Source: CAZYTO01 sp964650405
Lineage (GTDB): Bacteria > Acidobacteriota > Thermoanaerobaculia > Gp7-AA8
Length of the DNA stretch: 19,856 bases
NCBI GenBank assembly: GCA_964650405.1
Contig: CAZYTO010000080.1
Location: forward strand, 1 to 19,856
Direction of reading: 5' to 3'
The notes below the pieces were generated by a model. That model saw nothing but the letters and a program-made list of their open reading frames with translations. It was not told where the DNA came from and did not search any database. This document shows, one piece after another, positions 1-8,135 of this stretch. Both the position numbers and the translations under genes were made by a program. Position 1 is the first letter of the stretch. Every line of letters starts with the position of its first letter.

Positions 1-1263
1 GCGCGCCGCGTGACATGGGAAAGGGGCTTCGCGGGCGGCGGAAGTCGCCTCCGGGGAGGAATCCTGGGTGATCGTCAAACCGCTCTTCGCCTCTACGGTG
101 TCGATCAACTCGCGCAGCGGGGCGTTCGTCAGGTCGACGTCGATGGGCCGGTCGAAGCGTGCCAGCGTCCGCACGTTCGCGGGATCGAACGTGGGACTGC
201 TGGCCGGGTGTGCGGGCGCATCGGTGAGGGCCGTGAGCACCAATGCGCTGGCCACACCGAGCAGGGGAACCATGAGCGGCGAGCGGCGCGGGGAGCCGCT
301 GATCCGGATCAGCCGGCGGCGCATCCGCTCCTTCTGGTTGACGATGCCGACGCGCGCCGGCACGGGCGCGGCCGAGCGGAAGTGCTCCAGGATCTTGAGC
401 AGCGTCCGGCCGTAGCCGGTGCGCTCCTGCGGCGAGAGAGAGGAGAGCGTCAACTCGTCGCAGGCCAGTTCCCGCTCCTCCTCGATGCGCGCCACGGCCA
501 GCCAGGCCAGGGGATTGAACCAGTGGACCATGCGCACGGCCGTGAGCAGCCAGTTCATGGCCACATCGTGGCGGCGCAGGTGACCCAGCTCATGGAGGAT
601 GACGTGGCGCAGCTCGTCGGGTGCAAACGCCTCGCACATGCCTTCCGGCAGCAGCAGGGTCGGGTAGATGACGCCGTGCAGGGCCGGGACGTCGACGAGC
701 GGGGATTCGACGACCGTGACCTCGCGCCGGATGCCGAGCTTGCGCCGCCCCTCCTCCACCACCCGCCAGGCTGCGGGCGTGGCGCCGCCGCTCTCCAGCG
801 CGCGCAGCACGAGTGACTGCATCCGAACCGTGGCGATGAAGACGCGCACCAGTACGAACGTGAAGCCGAGAAGCCAGGCCAGGGCCAGCCACCTCCAGCC
901 GGCGATCCACCACGGAATGTTGATCGCCGGCGAAGCGCCGGGCGTCGCATCGAAGACCATCTGTCCCGCGGCGCCCCGCAACTGCAACTGCAGGCCCGGG
1001 TGCATCGGGATGAGGTTGAAGAGACTCCATGCCGACGAAGGAGCGATGGGGACGACCAGTCGCAGCAGGACGGCCAGCCAGAGCGCGCACCACCAGCGCG
1101 CCGGGACGCGCCGCCCGATCAGCATGTATGTCGCCGCGACGAGCACGATGGCGGCGGAGCCTTTGACGGTGGCCTGGACCAGCCAGGTCACGACCGCGAA
1201 GAGGGCGCTGCTCGTCGTTGCGATCATCGTTGCGATGATTGTGGCGATCGTTGTGCCGCTCAT
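1..1263 (-). CDS. M56-family (BlaR1/MecR1-like) membrane metalloprotease, C-terminus cut by window edge
   Basis: The frame is open from an ATG at 1263 through position 1, giving 421 visible codons and no stop. An N-terminal membrane region (hydrophobic stretches near residues 5-25 and 34-48, and again near 110-130) precedes a zinc-protease core. That core has HELGH at residues 224-228 and a downstream glutamate in ELACD (E265) as the probable third zinc ligand. Family knowledge: M56 proteases sense a signal at the membrane and cause cleavage or inactivation of a BlaI-type repressor. The ATG overlaps the BlaI stop (ATGA, 1260-1263), so the two are translationally coupled. No penicillin-binding sensor domain is visible. 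Instead, after a hydrophobic segment near residues 325-340, residues about 365-400 (IDVDLTNAPLRELIDTVEAK) resemble the STN short domain of secretins and TonB receptors. That STN assignment is by eye. The ligand is unknown and need not be a beta-lactam. Confidence 0.88.
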   Translation of the reverse strand, partial: MSGTTIATIIATMIATTSSALFAVVTWLVQATVKGSAAIVLVAATYMLIGRRVPARWWCALWLAVLLRLVVPIAPSSAWSLFNLIPMHPGLQLQLRGAAGQMVFDATPGASPAINIPWWIAGWRWLALAWLLGFTFVLVRVFIATVRMQSLVLRALESGGATPAAWRVVEEGRRKLGIRREVTVVESPLVDVPALHGVIYPTLLLPEGMCEAFAPDELRHVILHELGHLRRHDVAMNWLLTAVRMVHWFNPLAWLAVARIEEERELACDELTLSSLSPQERTGYGRTLLKILEHFRSAAPVPARVGIVNQKERMRRRLIRISGSPRRSPLMVPLLGVASALVLTALTDAPAHPASSPTFDPANVRTLARFDRPIDVDLTNAPLRELIDTVEAKSGLTITQDSSPEATSAAREAPFPCHAAR

Positions 1264-1646
1264 CGCTCCTCCCCCTTCTGTCTGCGGTCGAGGATGGTCC
1301 GCAGCTCCTGCAGGTCGGCGTCGGACAGCTCCATGGTCTCGACGAAATGGACGACGGCAGGAGTGGCGCTGCCGCCGAAGACGCGGTCGACGAACGACTG
1401 CGACTCCACCTCGACGTAGCGCTCGCGCGGGAAGGCAGGGCGATAGAGGTAGCGATTGCCCTCCTGGCGATACCGCAGCGCGCCCTTCCGGACCAGGCGT
1501 CCGAGGAGGGTCTTCACCGTCTTCGGGTGCCAGCTCATCCGCTGGCAGACCTCGGCGGCGATCTCATTGGCTCCGAGCGGTGAGCTTTCCCAGAGCACTT
1601 TCATCACTTCCCACTCGGCTTCGGTGACGCGCGGCGGTCTGGCCAT
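1260..1646 (-). CDS. blaI: BlaI/MecI/CopY-family transcriptional repressor
   Basis: This is a 128-residue protein, the normal length for BlaI/MecI. Residues 1-70 form the winged helix (start MARPPRVTEAEWEVMKVLWE, recognition region HPKTVKTLLGRLVRKGAL, wing YRQEGNRYLYRP). Residues 75-128 are the helical dimerisation tail ending in DLQELRTILDRR. The bond H100-F101 in AVVHFVE lies where Staphylococcus aureus BlaI is cut (Asn101-Phe102), so proteolytic inactivation is plausible, though His replaces Asn. The stop overlaps the start of the M56 protease gene, giving the usual repressor-protease operon. Two operator-like palindromes sit in its own promoter, which predicts autorepression. The family assignment is secure; the regulon outside this operon is unknown. 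Confidence 0.95.
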   Translation of the reverse strand: MARPPRVTEAEWEVMKVLWESSPLGANEIAAEVCQRMSWHPKTVKTLLGRLVRKGALRYRQEGNRYLYRPAFPRERYVEVESQSFVDRVFGGSATPAVVHFVETMELSDADLQELRTILDRRQKGEER

Positions 1647-1657
1647 GGCTCGATCTC

Positions 1658-1673
1658 GCTTACAGTCGTAATC
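1658..1673. promoter_or_regulatory. BlaI-like operator 2 (over predicted transcript start)
   Basis: Read leftward this is GATTACGACTGTAAGC. It shares GATTAC, TGTA and the final C with operator 1 and has one mismatch in the TACA half-site. Its centre is 23 bp from that of operator 1, about two helical turns, so two dimers could bind on one face. It covers the predicted transcript start. Confidence 0.5.
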
Positions 1674-1703
1674 AATATAGGATTACACATGTAGTCATGT
1701 CAA
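1674..1703 (-). promoter_or_regulatory. Sigma-70-type promoter of the blaI-M56 operon
   Basis: Reading leftward, a perfect TTGACA -35 box (1703-1698) is followed by an 18-bp spacer and TATATT (1679-1674). This predicts a transcript start near 1667, about 20 bp upstream of the blaI ATG. The spacer is occupied by the first operator, so a bound repressor would block RNA polymerase. Confidence 0.75.
1681..1696. promoter_or_regulatory. BlaI-like operator 1 (in promoter spacer)
   Basis: The 16-bp near-palindrome GATTACACATGTAGTC contains TACA-N2-TGTA, the core of known BlaI/MecI operators. It lies entirely between the -35 and -10 boxes of the blaI promoter. The motif is seen directly; binding is inferred from the family. 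Confidence 0.7.
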
Positions 1704-1786
1704 TGGCGGTGACGGATTGTTTGCAGACGGGCGAGCGGTAGACGGGCGGGCGGCGGGCTGGGGGGCGAGCGGAGAACGGGGATCAG

Positions 1787-4700
1787 TCAGGGAGAGGACG
1801 TCAGGTGAAGCTGCGCCTGGCAGGTACTCACGTTCTGTTCGGCGACGAGGGTAACTTCGTTGAGGTACTTCTTACGCTGGTCGACGGTGAGGCAGGCCTT
1901 GACGTTCTGCCGGAAGTAGCTCATCAGGTCGGCGAAGGTGGCGGTCTTCGGCGGAGGCCGGCGGTCGAGCGGCCACATCTCGATCCCGTTATCGCCAACG
2001 GTTGCCAGACGCGTCCCGAGCCGGTCGAGGACCACCCCGCTGAGCGACAAGTGCGGAAACACAGCCAGCCGGTCGCCCGTCACCGAGAACAGCACCGGAT
2101 TGCCGGGTGAGCCGCCCATGAGTTTTCCCTTGCAGTCAAATGCCGTGGGCATCGTGCTGATGAACACATTGTCCGCCTTACCGCTGGTACCGTCCAGCAG
2201 CAGCGCGTACGGGTAGTCCTTCGGGTGAATCAGCATCCACCGGCCGGAACAATCCGCCCTCACGACGGAAAGGGGCGGGCCTTTCCAGTCCACCGGCACC
2301 TCATCGAAGGACATTTTGTAGGTACCGCGTTTGACGGAATCGACCCAGCGCTGGACGTAAAGCCTGCCGACCACCGCCCTGCCGGAAAAGAACAGGTACG
2401 AACCGTCTACGTTGAATACCGGCGGAGGGATCGATCCGGCAGACGCTGCCGGGCTATCAAGAAGCGGCGAAGCGTAGGATGCCAGGCATTGGCCGTCCGT
2501 GCCGAATATGGCAACACCGCCGCCGTACGTGACGATGATGGCGCTGCCATCGGGACTCATGGTCGTGCCGGTCGGGCCGGAGCTGATCTCCGGTCCTGAA
2601 GGGCATTTCGGGGCTGCAACCACGAACCTCGCGAGAGTTGCACCGGTCGTCACGTCCCACACGCTCACCGTCCTGTCGGTTCCGTTGAGCGTCACAAGAC
2701 AATCCGAGCGCTTGCCGCCGATCCCTACAGACGACCAGGAAGCTGACACTACGCTGTCCTTGGCGATGGGGGCAATGCTGAACGTCCGGAGGAGCTTCAG
2801 CGTCGCGGCGTTCCGGATCTCGACTCCCTGCGACGAGCCTACGGCGATCGATTTGCCGTCCGGGCTGAATTCGGCGAAGCTGTTCTTCTCCGCGGCGGGC
2901 AGCCTGGCCGCCGGAAATGGCTTGGCCCCAATCTGAGCCGCGGCGGAGCGCAGAACGTCGGGGGGAATCAGCTTATCGAGCTCCTGCAGGAGCAGGATGG
3001 CGGTGAGGGGATCGTTGTCGGACGTGCTGCGCACGCCGTCGAGGACCGAGCTGATCCGGTTTTGATCCGCGACCCGGATTCGCTGCATGTACGACCCACC
3101 TTCATAGCCTACGACCACGATCGCGGCCAATACCATGAGTGCCGTGTCCCACCGCGTGAAAATCCGCGGAAGCCATCGCGGACTCCTCGCGGCGGAGCGG
3201 ACCGGGAGCGGTTCATCCCCCTGCTGAAAGGCACTCATATCGATGAACTGGTGCTCGTCGTCGCTCAGGTCGCGGGGTCTGGAATCGGCCCAATACTGCG
3301 CTTCGACCAGCGAATTGCCCCGCAGAAGCAGGGAATCGTCGTGGTCAGCCAGCCGCCACGACTGGATGGCGGTCACCAGCGTCTGTCGAAGGATGAGAAA
3401 AGGCCGGTTCCTCTCGATCCAGTCTCGTAACGTCTTCCATTTGTCGACCACGCTCGGATCGGTGAAGGTCACGGTTCGGGCGCCGGACGTGTCCGAGATG
3501 GTAATGAGCCTGGCCTGGACGAACGGCGCCAGCAGCTTCTCCCGCTGGCCGAAATCCTCGATCCGCGCCGATCGAATGCTCAGTGCACCACCGTCGCCGA
3601 TCTGGACGAGGCGCGCCAGCACGTTCTGTGTAGCGTCGTGGACGTCGTCGGGAAGGCTCTCGAAGATCTCCTGCGCCAGCCATGCGGCATCGGCACCCGA
3701 CGTCGTGGAGCGGCGGAGGTACCACCCCGTCACCTCGCGGCGGATGCGCTCCGCCTTCTCCTCGTCTTCATCCAGGGGTGGGTAATCGCTGATGGTGTTG
3801 TCTGTGATCACGGCCGTGAGCTGCTTGATCGAAGTGCTGAGCGACAGCAGTTGGTCGGGACTGTCGCCGAAGACGGCCGGGATCTCCTCGAACGCGTAAA
3901 AGGGGAAGTACGCCATCTGGATGCTGCCCCAGTACTTCCCCTGCTGTGCGGGGGGAATGCCGAGGAATGGGCGGAAGGTCTGGCGGGCAAGCTCGAGGCC
4001 GATGCGCAGCTTGTCACGCTCGCTGGTGATCTCCACGCGGGTGGGCACGGGGAAGATGCGGATCGGGTCGGGCGTCGGGGCGCCGCTGCCGCTGCCGGCG
4101 GCCTTCGGCTGATTGCGCACAGCCGCCACCGACGCGGCGACGGCCGAGGCACCAGTGATGCTCTGTTGATTCAGAGTGAAGCAGATCACCAGGGTATCGG
4201 GCATCTCTGCGGTGCAGATGCCCGAGGTGTCGCTGACACCGGTGCGGCTGTCGATGAGGACGTAGTCGTAGATGCTCTGCATCTGCCGTTTGGCAAGGTC
4301 GAGCAGCCGGCGGCCTCCGAGCCGCTCGTAGAAGTCCACCCAGTTGAACTTGGCCAGCTTGCGCGAGTACGCCGGCCCCTGTCTTCCGGCCGGGAGGAAG
4401 TCGATGCGGCCGCGCGGTTTGAACAGCGCGGCCTGATTCCCGATCTCGTCGCGCATGTCCCATCGGACATCCACGCCGGCGTTGAGCGGCCACTCGAGTG
4501 GCTGGATGTAGTCGATGAGGTCGACGGCGTCGTCGGCTTCCTTCTCGGACGACGTCGCCGAATGGGCGGCCAGGTCTTCGACGAAATCGAGCAGGCCCGG
4601 CGTGTTGAGAAGCTCCTTGTCTTCGAGAAAGGGATGGAAATAGCGATGGAGCCCGGGCGCTTCGAGGTCCCAGTCGATGACGAGCACGCGCTGCCCGTTC

Positions 4701-4843
4701 ATGGCCAGCAGCCAGGCCACGTTGGCCAGGGCCATGGAGCGCCCCGTTCCGCCCTTGTAGGAATAGAACGTCACGATGCGGCCGCGGGGGCGGGCCGTCT
4801 TCTGTGCCGCAGGCGCCTTGAGGCGGATCCCCCCTTCGTCCAT
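1787..4843 (-). CDS. KGGxGR-type MinD/ParA-like ATPase fused through a TM segment to a WD40-like domain
   Basis: The protein has 1018 residues. The N-terminus is a SIMIBI ATPase: a deviant Walker A KGGTGRS at 30-36, DWDLEAPGLHRYF at 57-69, and DYVLIDSRTG near residue 195. Residues about 360-560 form a helical middle region (including RRSTTSGADAAWLAQEIFES). One hydrophobic segment (LMVLAAIVVVGY) lies near 575-590. It is followed by a short helical stretch (DPLTAILLLQELDKLIP) and then a C-terminal WD40-like beta-propeller from about 645 (FSPDGKSIAVGSSQGVEIRN; later VSVWDVTTGATLARF and MSPDGSAIIVTY). Its ATG shares one base with the stop of the upstream TIR-like gene (TAATG), so the two are coupled. 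KGGVGR-motif ATPases paired with FxsC-like TIR proteins are known from predicted NTP-dependent conflict systems. The propeller may act as sensor or scaffold; that role is inferred. Confidence 0.85.
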   Translation of the reverse strand: MDEGGIRLKAPAAQKTARPRGRIVTFYSYKGGTGRSMALANVAWLLAMNGQRVLVIDWDLEAPGLHRYFHPFLEDKELLNTPGLLDFVEDLAAHSATSSEKEADDAVDLIDYIQPLEWPLNAGVDVRWDMRDEIGNQAALFKPRGRIDFLPAGRQGPAYSRKLAKFNWVDFYERLGGRRLLDLAKRQMQSIYDYVLIDSRTGVSDTSGICTAEMPDTLVICFTLNQQSITGASAVAASVAAVRNQPKAAGSGSGAPTPDPIRIFPVPTRVEITSERDKLRIGLELARQTFRPFLGIPPAQQGKYWGSIQMAYFPFYAFEEIPAVFGDSPDQLLSLSTSIKQLTAVITDNTISDYPPLDEDEEKAERIRREVTGWYLRRSTTSGADAAWLAQEIFESLPDDVHDATQNVLARLVQIGDGGALSIRSARIEDFGQREKLLAPFVQARLITISDTSGARTVTFTDPSVVDKWKTLRDWIERNRPFLILRQTLVTAIQSWRLADHDDSLLLRGNSLVEAQYWADSRPRDLSDDEHQFIDMSAFQQGDEPLPVRSAARSPRWLPRIFTRWDTALMVLAAIVVVGYEGGSYMQRIRVADQNRISSVLDGVRSTSDNDPLTAILLLQELDKLIPPDVLRSAAAQIGAKPFPAARLPAAEKNSFAEFSPDGKSIAVGSSQGVEIRNAATLKLLRTFSIAPIAKDSVVSASWSSVGIGGKRSDCLVTLNGTDRTVSVWDVTTGATLARFVVAAPKCPSGPEISSGPTGTTMSPDGSAIIVTYGGGVAIFGTDGQCLASYASPLLDSPAASAGSIPPPVFNVDGSYLFFSGRAVVGRLYVQRWVDSVKRGTYKMSFDEVPVDWKGPPLSVVRADCSGRWMLIHPKDYPYALLLDGTSGKADNVFISTMPTAFDCKGKLMGGSPGNPVLFSVTGDRLAVFPHLSLSGVVLDRLGTRLATVGDNGIEMWPLDRRPPPKTATFADLMSYFRQNVKACLTVDQRKKYLNEVTLVAEQNVSTCQAQLHLTSSP

Positions 4844-6078
4844 TAGGACGGAGTCCCCGAGGAACCGAGGATCTGCGTGGGCGGATCATCCGTCTTCGGT
4901 TTCTTTTCCGCTTCGACGCGCGTGACGGCGGCCCGCAGGTTCGTCAATGTGACGTCCAGGAGGGGCTCGAACTCCGTGAATTCCTCGACCGGCTTGAATG
5001 GCCGTCCCACCCCGCGTGCCCGAATTTTGAATGTGGCCGGCAGGATTCCTTCGTCTGCCATCCACTTTGCCCACATTTCAGGCTCGTTGCTCGGAATCAA
5101 GACCGCTGTACCGTCCCATGGGTCTTCGTCGAACGCCTTCACCGCCGCTAAATCGACCATTGGCAGCGTGGGTGCATCTGCCACGACAATGGTCAGGTTC
5201 TTTCGATCGGAGGCTGCCTGCAACTCGACCTGGAAGTCCGGGTCCATCGGAATTTCGCGATACTTCAACGCCGGCTGCTGCAACTTCGTGACGCTGCGAG
5301 CCATTTCAGCGATCGTATGCTGGTACTTCGGATGAAATGGACGCCATTGAGACGCCTTCTTGCCGTAACGGCCGGGAGGTGGAAGCTGCTCACGAGCGGG
5401 AGCCGCATAGACGAAGTTCGCCACGCTCGGGCCCGGGATCCAGGTCCCATCCTCGGCGACCGCCTCTTCGTATGGCACGTCGGGAAATGGATTGGGAATG
5501 TCTTCAGACTTCGCGATCTTCGGCAGTTCTCCAACTCTCGCCGGATACTCCTGAGACGCCGTGAAGATTGCATCCGCGAACGCCAGGACGCACCGGCGAT
5601 AGTCCTCGGCAGACAGAATCTTCAGATTCCGAAGGCCCCTCTTTGCATATTGATCGGGCATATCCCCCTTACCCCATTGAACCTGATTCATGAAGTCGGG
5701 GAAAAACCCGGGCGGCGTAGGCGCCCAGATCACCGGCAGAACCACGGGAGGAGGTTGTCCCTTCTTCAAACCCTGCCGGCGCCATTGGTCGAAAATGTAG
5801 TACTCCTGCCCGCAGAATCGCTTGCGGAAGTAAGCGCCCGAAGTAACACACACGAGCACCGCCGCGCTCAAAAGGCCCTCCACCAGTAACGGCCGCCACT
5901 CCTCCATGAGGGGCAGGCTTTTTTGATCGCGAAACGCTACACGGGGACCCTTCCGATCCCAACCCGCCAGAAGTCCAACGTCCGAGCACAAGTCTTCGAA
6001 GAACGTTTCCAGCATCGGTTCCCTGTCTTCAGACGCGTAGCTGAAGAAGAAGATGGGACGCTCATTTTCGGGAAGCAC
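4843..6078 (-). CDS. FxsC-like TIR-domain protein
   Basis: The protein has 411 residues and starts at GTG 6078; a TAG lies in frame just upstream (6096-6094). Residues 8-175 form a TIR-like domain: beta-A FFFSYASEDRE (10-20), a box around FRDQKSLPLMEEWRP (49-63), strand AAVLVCVTSGAYF (72-84), and FCGQE with E92 where TIR enzymes place the catalytic glutamate. The second half has VANFVYAAPAREQLPPPGRYG (219-239), a phrase I associate with FxsC-type TIR-like proteins. It is followed by a Rossmann-like strand LTIVVADAP (295-303) and a disordered tail. The gene precedes the KGGxGR ATPase with a one-base overlap. Its likely role is effector or adaptor of the ATPase. NADase activity is uncertain because the W of the usual WxxxE is replaced by F88. 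Base composition looks less GC-rich than the neighbours. Confidence 0.82.
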   Translation of the reverse strand: MLPENERPIFFFSYASEDREPMLETFFEDLCSDVGLLAGWDRKGPRVAFRDQKSLPLMEEWRPLLVEGLLSAAVLVCVTSGAYFRKRFCGQEYYIFDQWRRQGLKKGQPPPVVLPVIWAPTPPGFFPDFMNQVQWGKGDMPDQYAKRGLRNLKILSAEDYRRCVLAFADAIFTASQEYPARVGELPKIAKSEDIPNPFPDVPYEEAVAEDGTWIPGPSVANFVYAAPAREQLPPPGRYGKKASQWRPFHPKYQHTIAEMARSVTKLQQPALKYREIPMDPDFQVELQAASDRKNLTIVVADAPTLPMVDLAAVKAFDEDPWDGTAVLIPSNEPEMWAKWMADEGILPATFKIRARGVGRPFKPVEEFTEFEPLLDVTLTNLRAAVTRVEAEKKPKTDDPPTQILGSSGTPS

Positions 6079-6117
6079 GCTGCTATCATACGACTACTCC
6101 CATAATTCAGGATCACC
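6079..6117. promoter_or_regulatory. 39-bp divergent intergenic region of the TIR locus
   Basis: Only 39 bp separate the GTG of the leftward FxsC-like gene from the ATG of the rightward TIR gene, so the promoters must overlap each other or the coding ends. The stretch is AT-richer than its flanks. CATAAT (6101-6106) and TATCAT (6084-6089) are possible rightward -10 boxes, but neither has a convincing -35. AGGA at 6109-6112 is the ribosome site of the rightward gene. Shared control of both arms is inferred. Confidence 0.45.
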
Positions 6118-7416
6118 ATGGAGATCGAAGGCGTTCCCGGCGCACAGGTGCTCGTCCAGGTCGAGCAGGAAGACCGTTCGTATGCACGAACAGCCTGGGG
6201 CAACGTGCCGGTGGCGCGCTGTGCTTCGATCGTCCTGACCGGAGCGCCGGCCCGATGTCGCGCGCTGGCGGCGGCCATCGATGCGGCCGTCGTCGCGTCA
6301 GGAAGGGACGTCGTGCCGATCACTCCGCCGGCGCCGGCATCCAACGGGGCGATCCTGAACGCCGGGTTCGCCGATCCGAAGTGCCAGAAGCTCCTCGTTC
6401 TCGTCAGCGACGGGGCGAACGCCGTTGCCGATCCGCCGTTCGCCGCACCCTGGAAGGGCATCAGCGGTAGCCCCGGCGGCGACTATTCGGTCCTGCCGGT
6501 CCTGCCCGAGACGGCCCGCACCTCGTTCGCTGCGCTCATTCCGGCTGCCTACGGCGCAAAGAACGCCAAGTACTGGAACGCGTCCATCGACGAGACGGTC
6601 CCCGCGGTCTTTGCCGCCGCGGCGATGACGGTGGAGGTGCCCCGGCTCTTCATCAGCTATCGTCAGAAAGAGAGCGCGGCCCTGGCGGTATCGCTCTTCG
6701 ACGCGCTGTCCCATGCCGGCTACGACGTCTTCCTCGATCACTACCGTATCCCGCCCGCGGCGAACTTTCAGGAGCGCCTGACGCAGGAACTGGGCGACAA
6801 GTCGATGGTCGTGGTCCTGGAATCGACGGAGATTCTGGCCTCCGAATGGACCCTCTACGAGATCAACACGGCCAAGACCTGCGAGCTGACGGTTGCGGCC
6901 GTGCACCTGCCGAAGGGGAAGAAGGTGACGGGGGTCGATGACGCGGCACGGCACCAGTTGACGGACGCCGATTTCGAAGGCGGCGCGTTCACCAGAGATG
7001 CGGTGCTGAGACCGGACGCGCTGGCCGCGCTCGTCACCTGGATCGATCAGGAGCACAATCAGGGAGTGCTGCGCCGGCGGGGAGCGTTGCGCGCGGCGAT
7101 CGAGAACGCGCTCCTGCTGCGAGGAGTGACCGCGGTGACGACGGACCCTGCCGGCATGATGCAAGTCAAGGCTGCCGGGAAGGAGTACCGGATCTGGCCG
7201 AGCACCCGCTCGCCGGAACTGAACGACTTCCATACGACCTCGCTGTCGACGACAGTGGCGCAACGCGCGGCCGTGATCGGACTGGCCAGCCTCTTCATGC
7301 ACGTCACCCGGGCCCGGTACGACTGGCTGGCTGGAGTCTCACACGTGGCCATGATCGACAAGGGAGAGATCGGCGCCGCCGCGGAACGGATCTCGCGCGG
7401 GGACCCGCTGTCATGA
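6118..7416 (+). CDS. TIR-domain protein with extra N- and C-terminal domains
   Basis: The protein has 432 residues. Residues 1-170 are an uncharacterised alpha/beta domain with a Rossmann-like strand KLLVLVSDGA (91-100). Residues 175-290 form a canonical TIR domain: RLFISYRQKES (176-186), GYDVFLDHYRIPPAANFQER (201-220), SMVVVLES (229-236) and SEWTLYEI (242-249). E248 fits the WxxxE position of the catalytic glutamate in NAD-cleaving TIRs such as SARM1. Residues 295-432 form a further domain containing FHTTSLSTT and WLAGVSHVAMIDKGEIGAA. AGGATCACC precedes the ATG. Its stop overlaps the SLOG gene start (ATGA, 7413-7416). The expected activity is NAD+ hydrolysis or cyclic-ADP-ribose-type signal synthesis; this is inferred from the family. 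Confidence 0.85.
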   Translation: MEIEGVPGAQVLVQVEQEDRSYARTAWGNVPVARCASIVLTGAPARCRALAAAIDAAVVASGRDVVPITPPAPASNGAILNAGFADPKCQKLLVLVSDGANAVADPPFAAPWKGISGSPGGDYSVLPVLPETARTSFAALIPAAYGAKNAKYWNASIDETVPAVFAAAAMTVEVPRLFISYRQKESAALAVSLFDALSHAGYDVFLDHYRIPPAANFQERLTQELGDKSMVVVLESTEILASEWTLYEINTAKTCELTVAAVHLPKGKKVTGVDDAARHQLTDADFEGGAFTRDAVLRPDALAALVTWIDQEHNQGVLRRRGALRAAIENALLLRGVTAVTTDPAGMMQVKAAGKEYRIWPSTRSPELNDFHTTSLSTTVAQRAAVIGLASLFMHVTRARYDWLAGVSHVAMIDKGEIGAAAERISRGDPLS

Positions 7417-8135
7417 CACCTCTGCGGCGGCTGGAGGGGACGGTCGTTTTCCTGTCGGCCAGCGTGCCGGCGGATGCGTCGGGCTACGAAGACGAGCGCC
7501 TCGACTTCAACGTTGACGAGGCGGTCATCGCCCTGGCCCGAACGCTCTTCACCGAGGGAGGGAAACTCGTCTTCGGCGGGCATCCGTCGATCTCTCCCCT
7601 CGTGCTGACCGTCGCCTCCGAGTACGCGAGCCGGAGCGGGGACTTCCACGGACCGTTCGCGTTCATCTACCAGTCGGAGATCTTCCGGGACATCATTCCC
7701 GAAAAGACCCTCCTCCTCGAACAGATGGGGTATGGGCGCATTCACTGGACGCCTGCGGCGCCAGGGGAAGTCAAGCGACGGGATCCCCTCACCGCGCGGT
7801 GGCTGGCGCCGCGCAGCCTGGAGGCCATGCGACGGATCATGATCGAGCAATCGCAGCCCGCCGCATTCCTGGCCGCCGGCGGAATGGAAGGGGTCGAGGA
7901 AGAGGTGGACCTGTTCCGCGAGCTCCGTCCGCAAGCGCCCGTCTACGCCCTCCAGTCGACCGGCGGCGCTTCGGCGAGATTGAAAACGACCCGGCCGTAT
8001 GTCGAGGTCGTCGATCGCTCCGTGAAGGAACGTCTGGCCATGATGAACCGGAGTGGTGACGCTCTGCGGCCGGCAGCGCTCTACCCGGCCGTAATGGAGC
8101 AGATCGTCATGGATCTGCGAAGCACGAGACGGTGA
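7413..8135 (+). CDS. SLOG-domain protein (predicted nucleotide-derived-ligand sensor)
   Basis: The protein has 240 residues and reads as a single Rossmann-like SLOG fold. Visible signatures are VVFLSASVP (11-19), KLVFGGHPSISPLVL (51-65) and AAFLAAGGMEGVEEEVDLF (150-168), matching the first strand, the GG loop and the second G..E element of the superfamily. SLOG domains bind NAD- or nucleotide-derived ligands; in ThsA of Thoeris the SLOG domain binds a TIR-made cyclic ADP-ribose isomer. Here the gene is sandwiched by 4-bp overlaps between a TIR gene and a membrane protein gene, so it may receive the TIR product and control the membrane protein. The domain call is by motif reading, and the ligand is inferred. 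It could instead be a nucleotide-processing enzyme, as in LOG proteins. Confidence 0.8.
   Translation: MTPLRRLEGTVVFLSASVPADASGYEDERLDFNVDEAVIALARTLFTEGGKLVFGGHPSISPLVLTVASEYASRSGDFHGPFAFIYQSEIFRDIIPEKTLLLEQMGYGRIHWTPAAPGEVKRRDPLTARWLAPRSLEAMRRIMIEQSQPAAFLAAGGMEGVEEEVDLFRELRPQAPVYALQSTGGASARLKTTRPYVEVVDRSVKERLAMMNRSGDALRPAALYPAVMEQIVMDLRSTRR

Noticed and set aside
10..816. 268-codon open frame on the plus strand
   Set aside because: It is antisense to the M56 protease, whose HELGH motif fixes the real frame.
3638..4846. 402-codon open frame on the plus strand
   Set aside because: It is antisense to the Walker-motif-bearing end of the ATPase gene.
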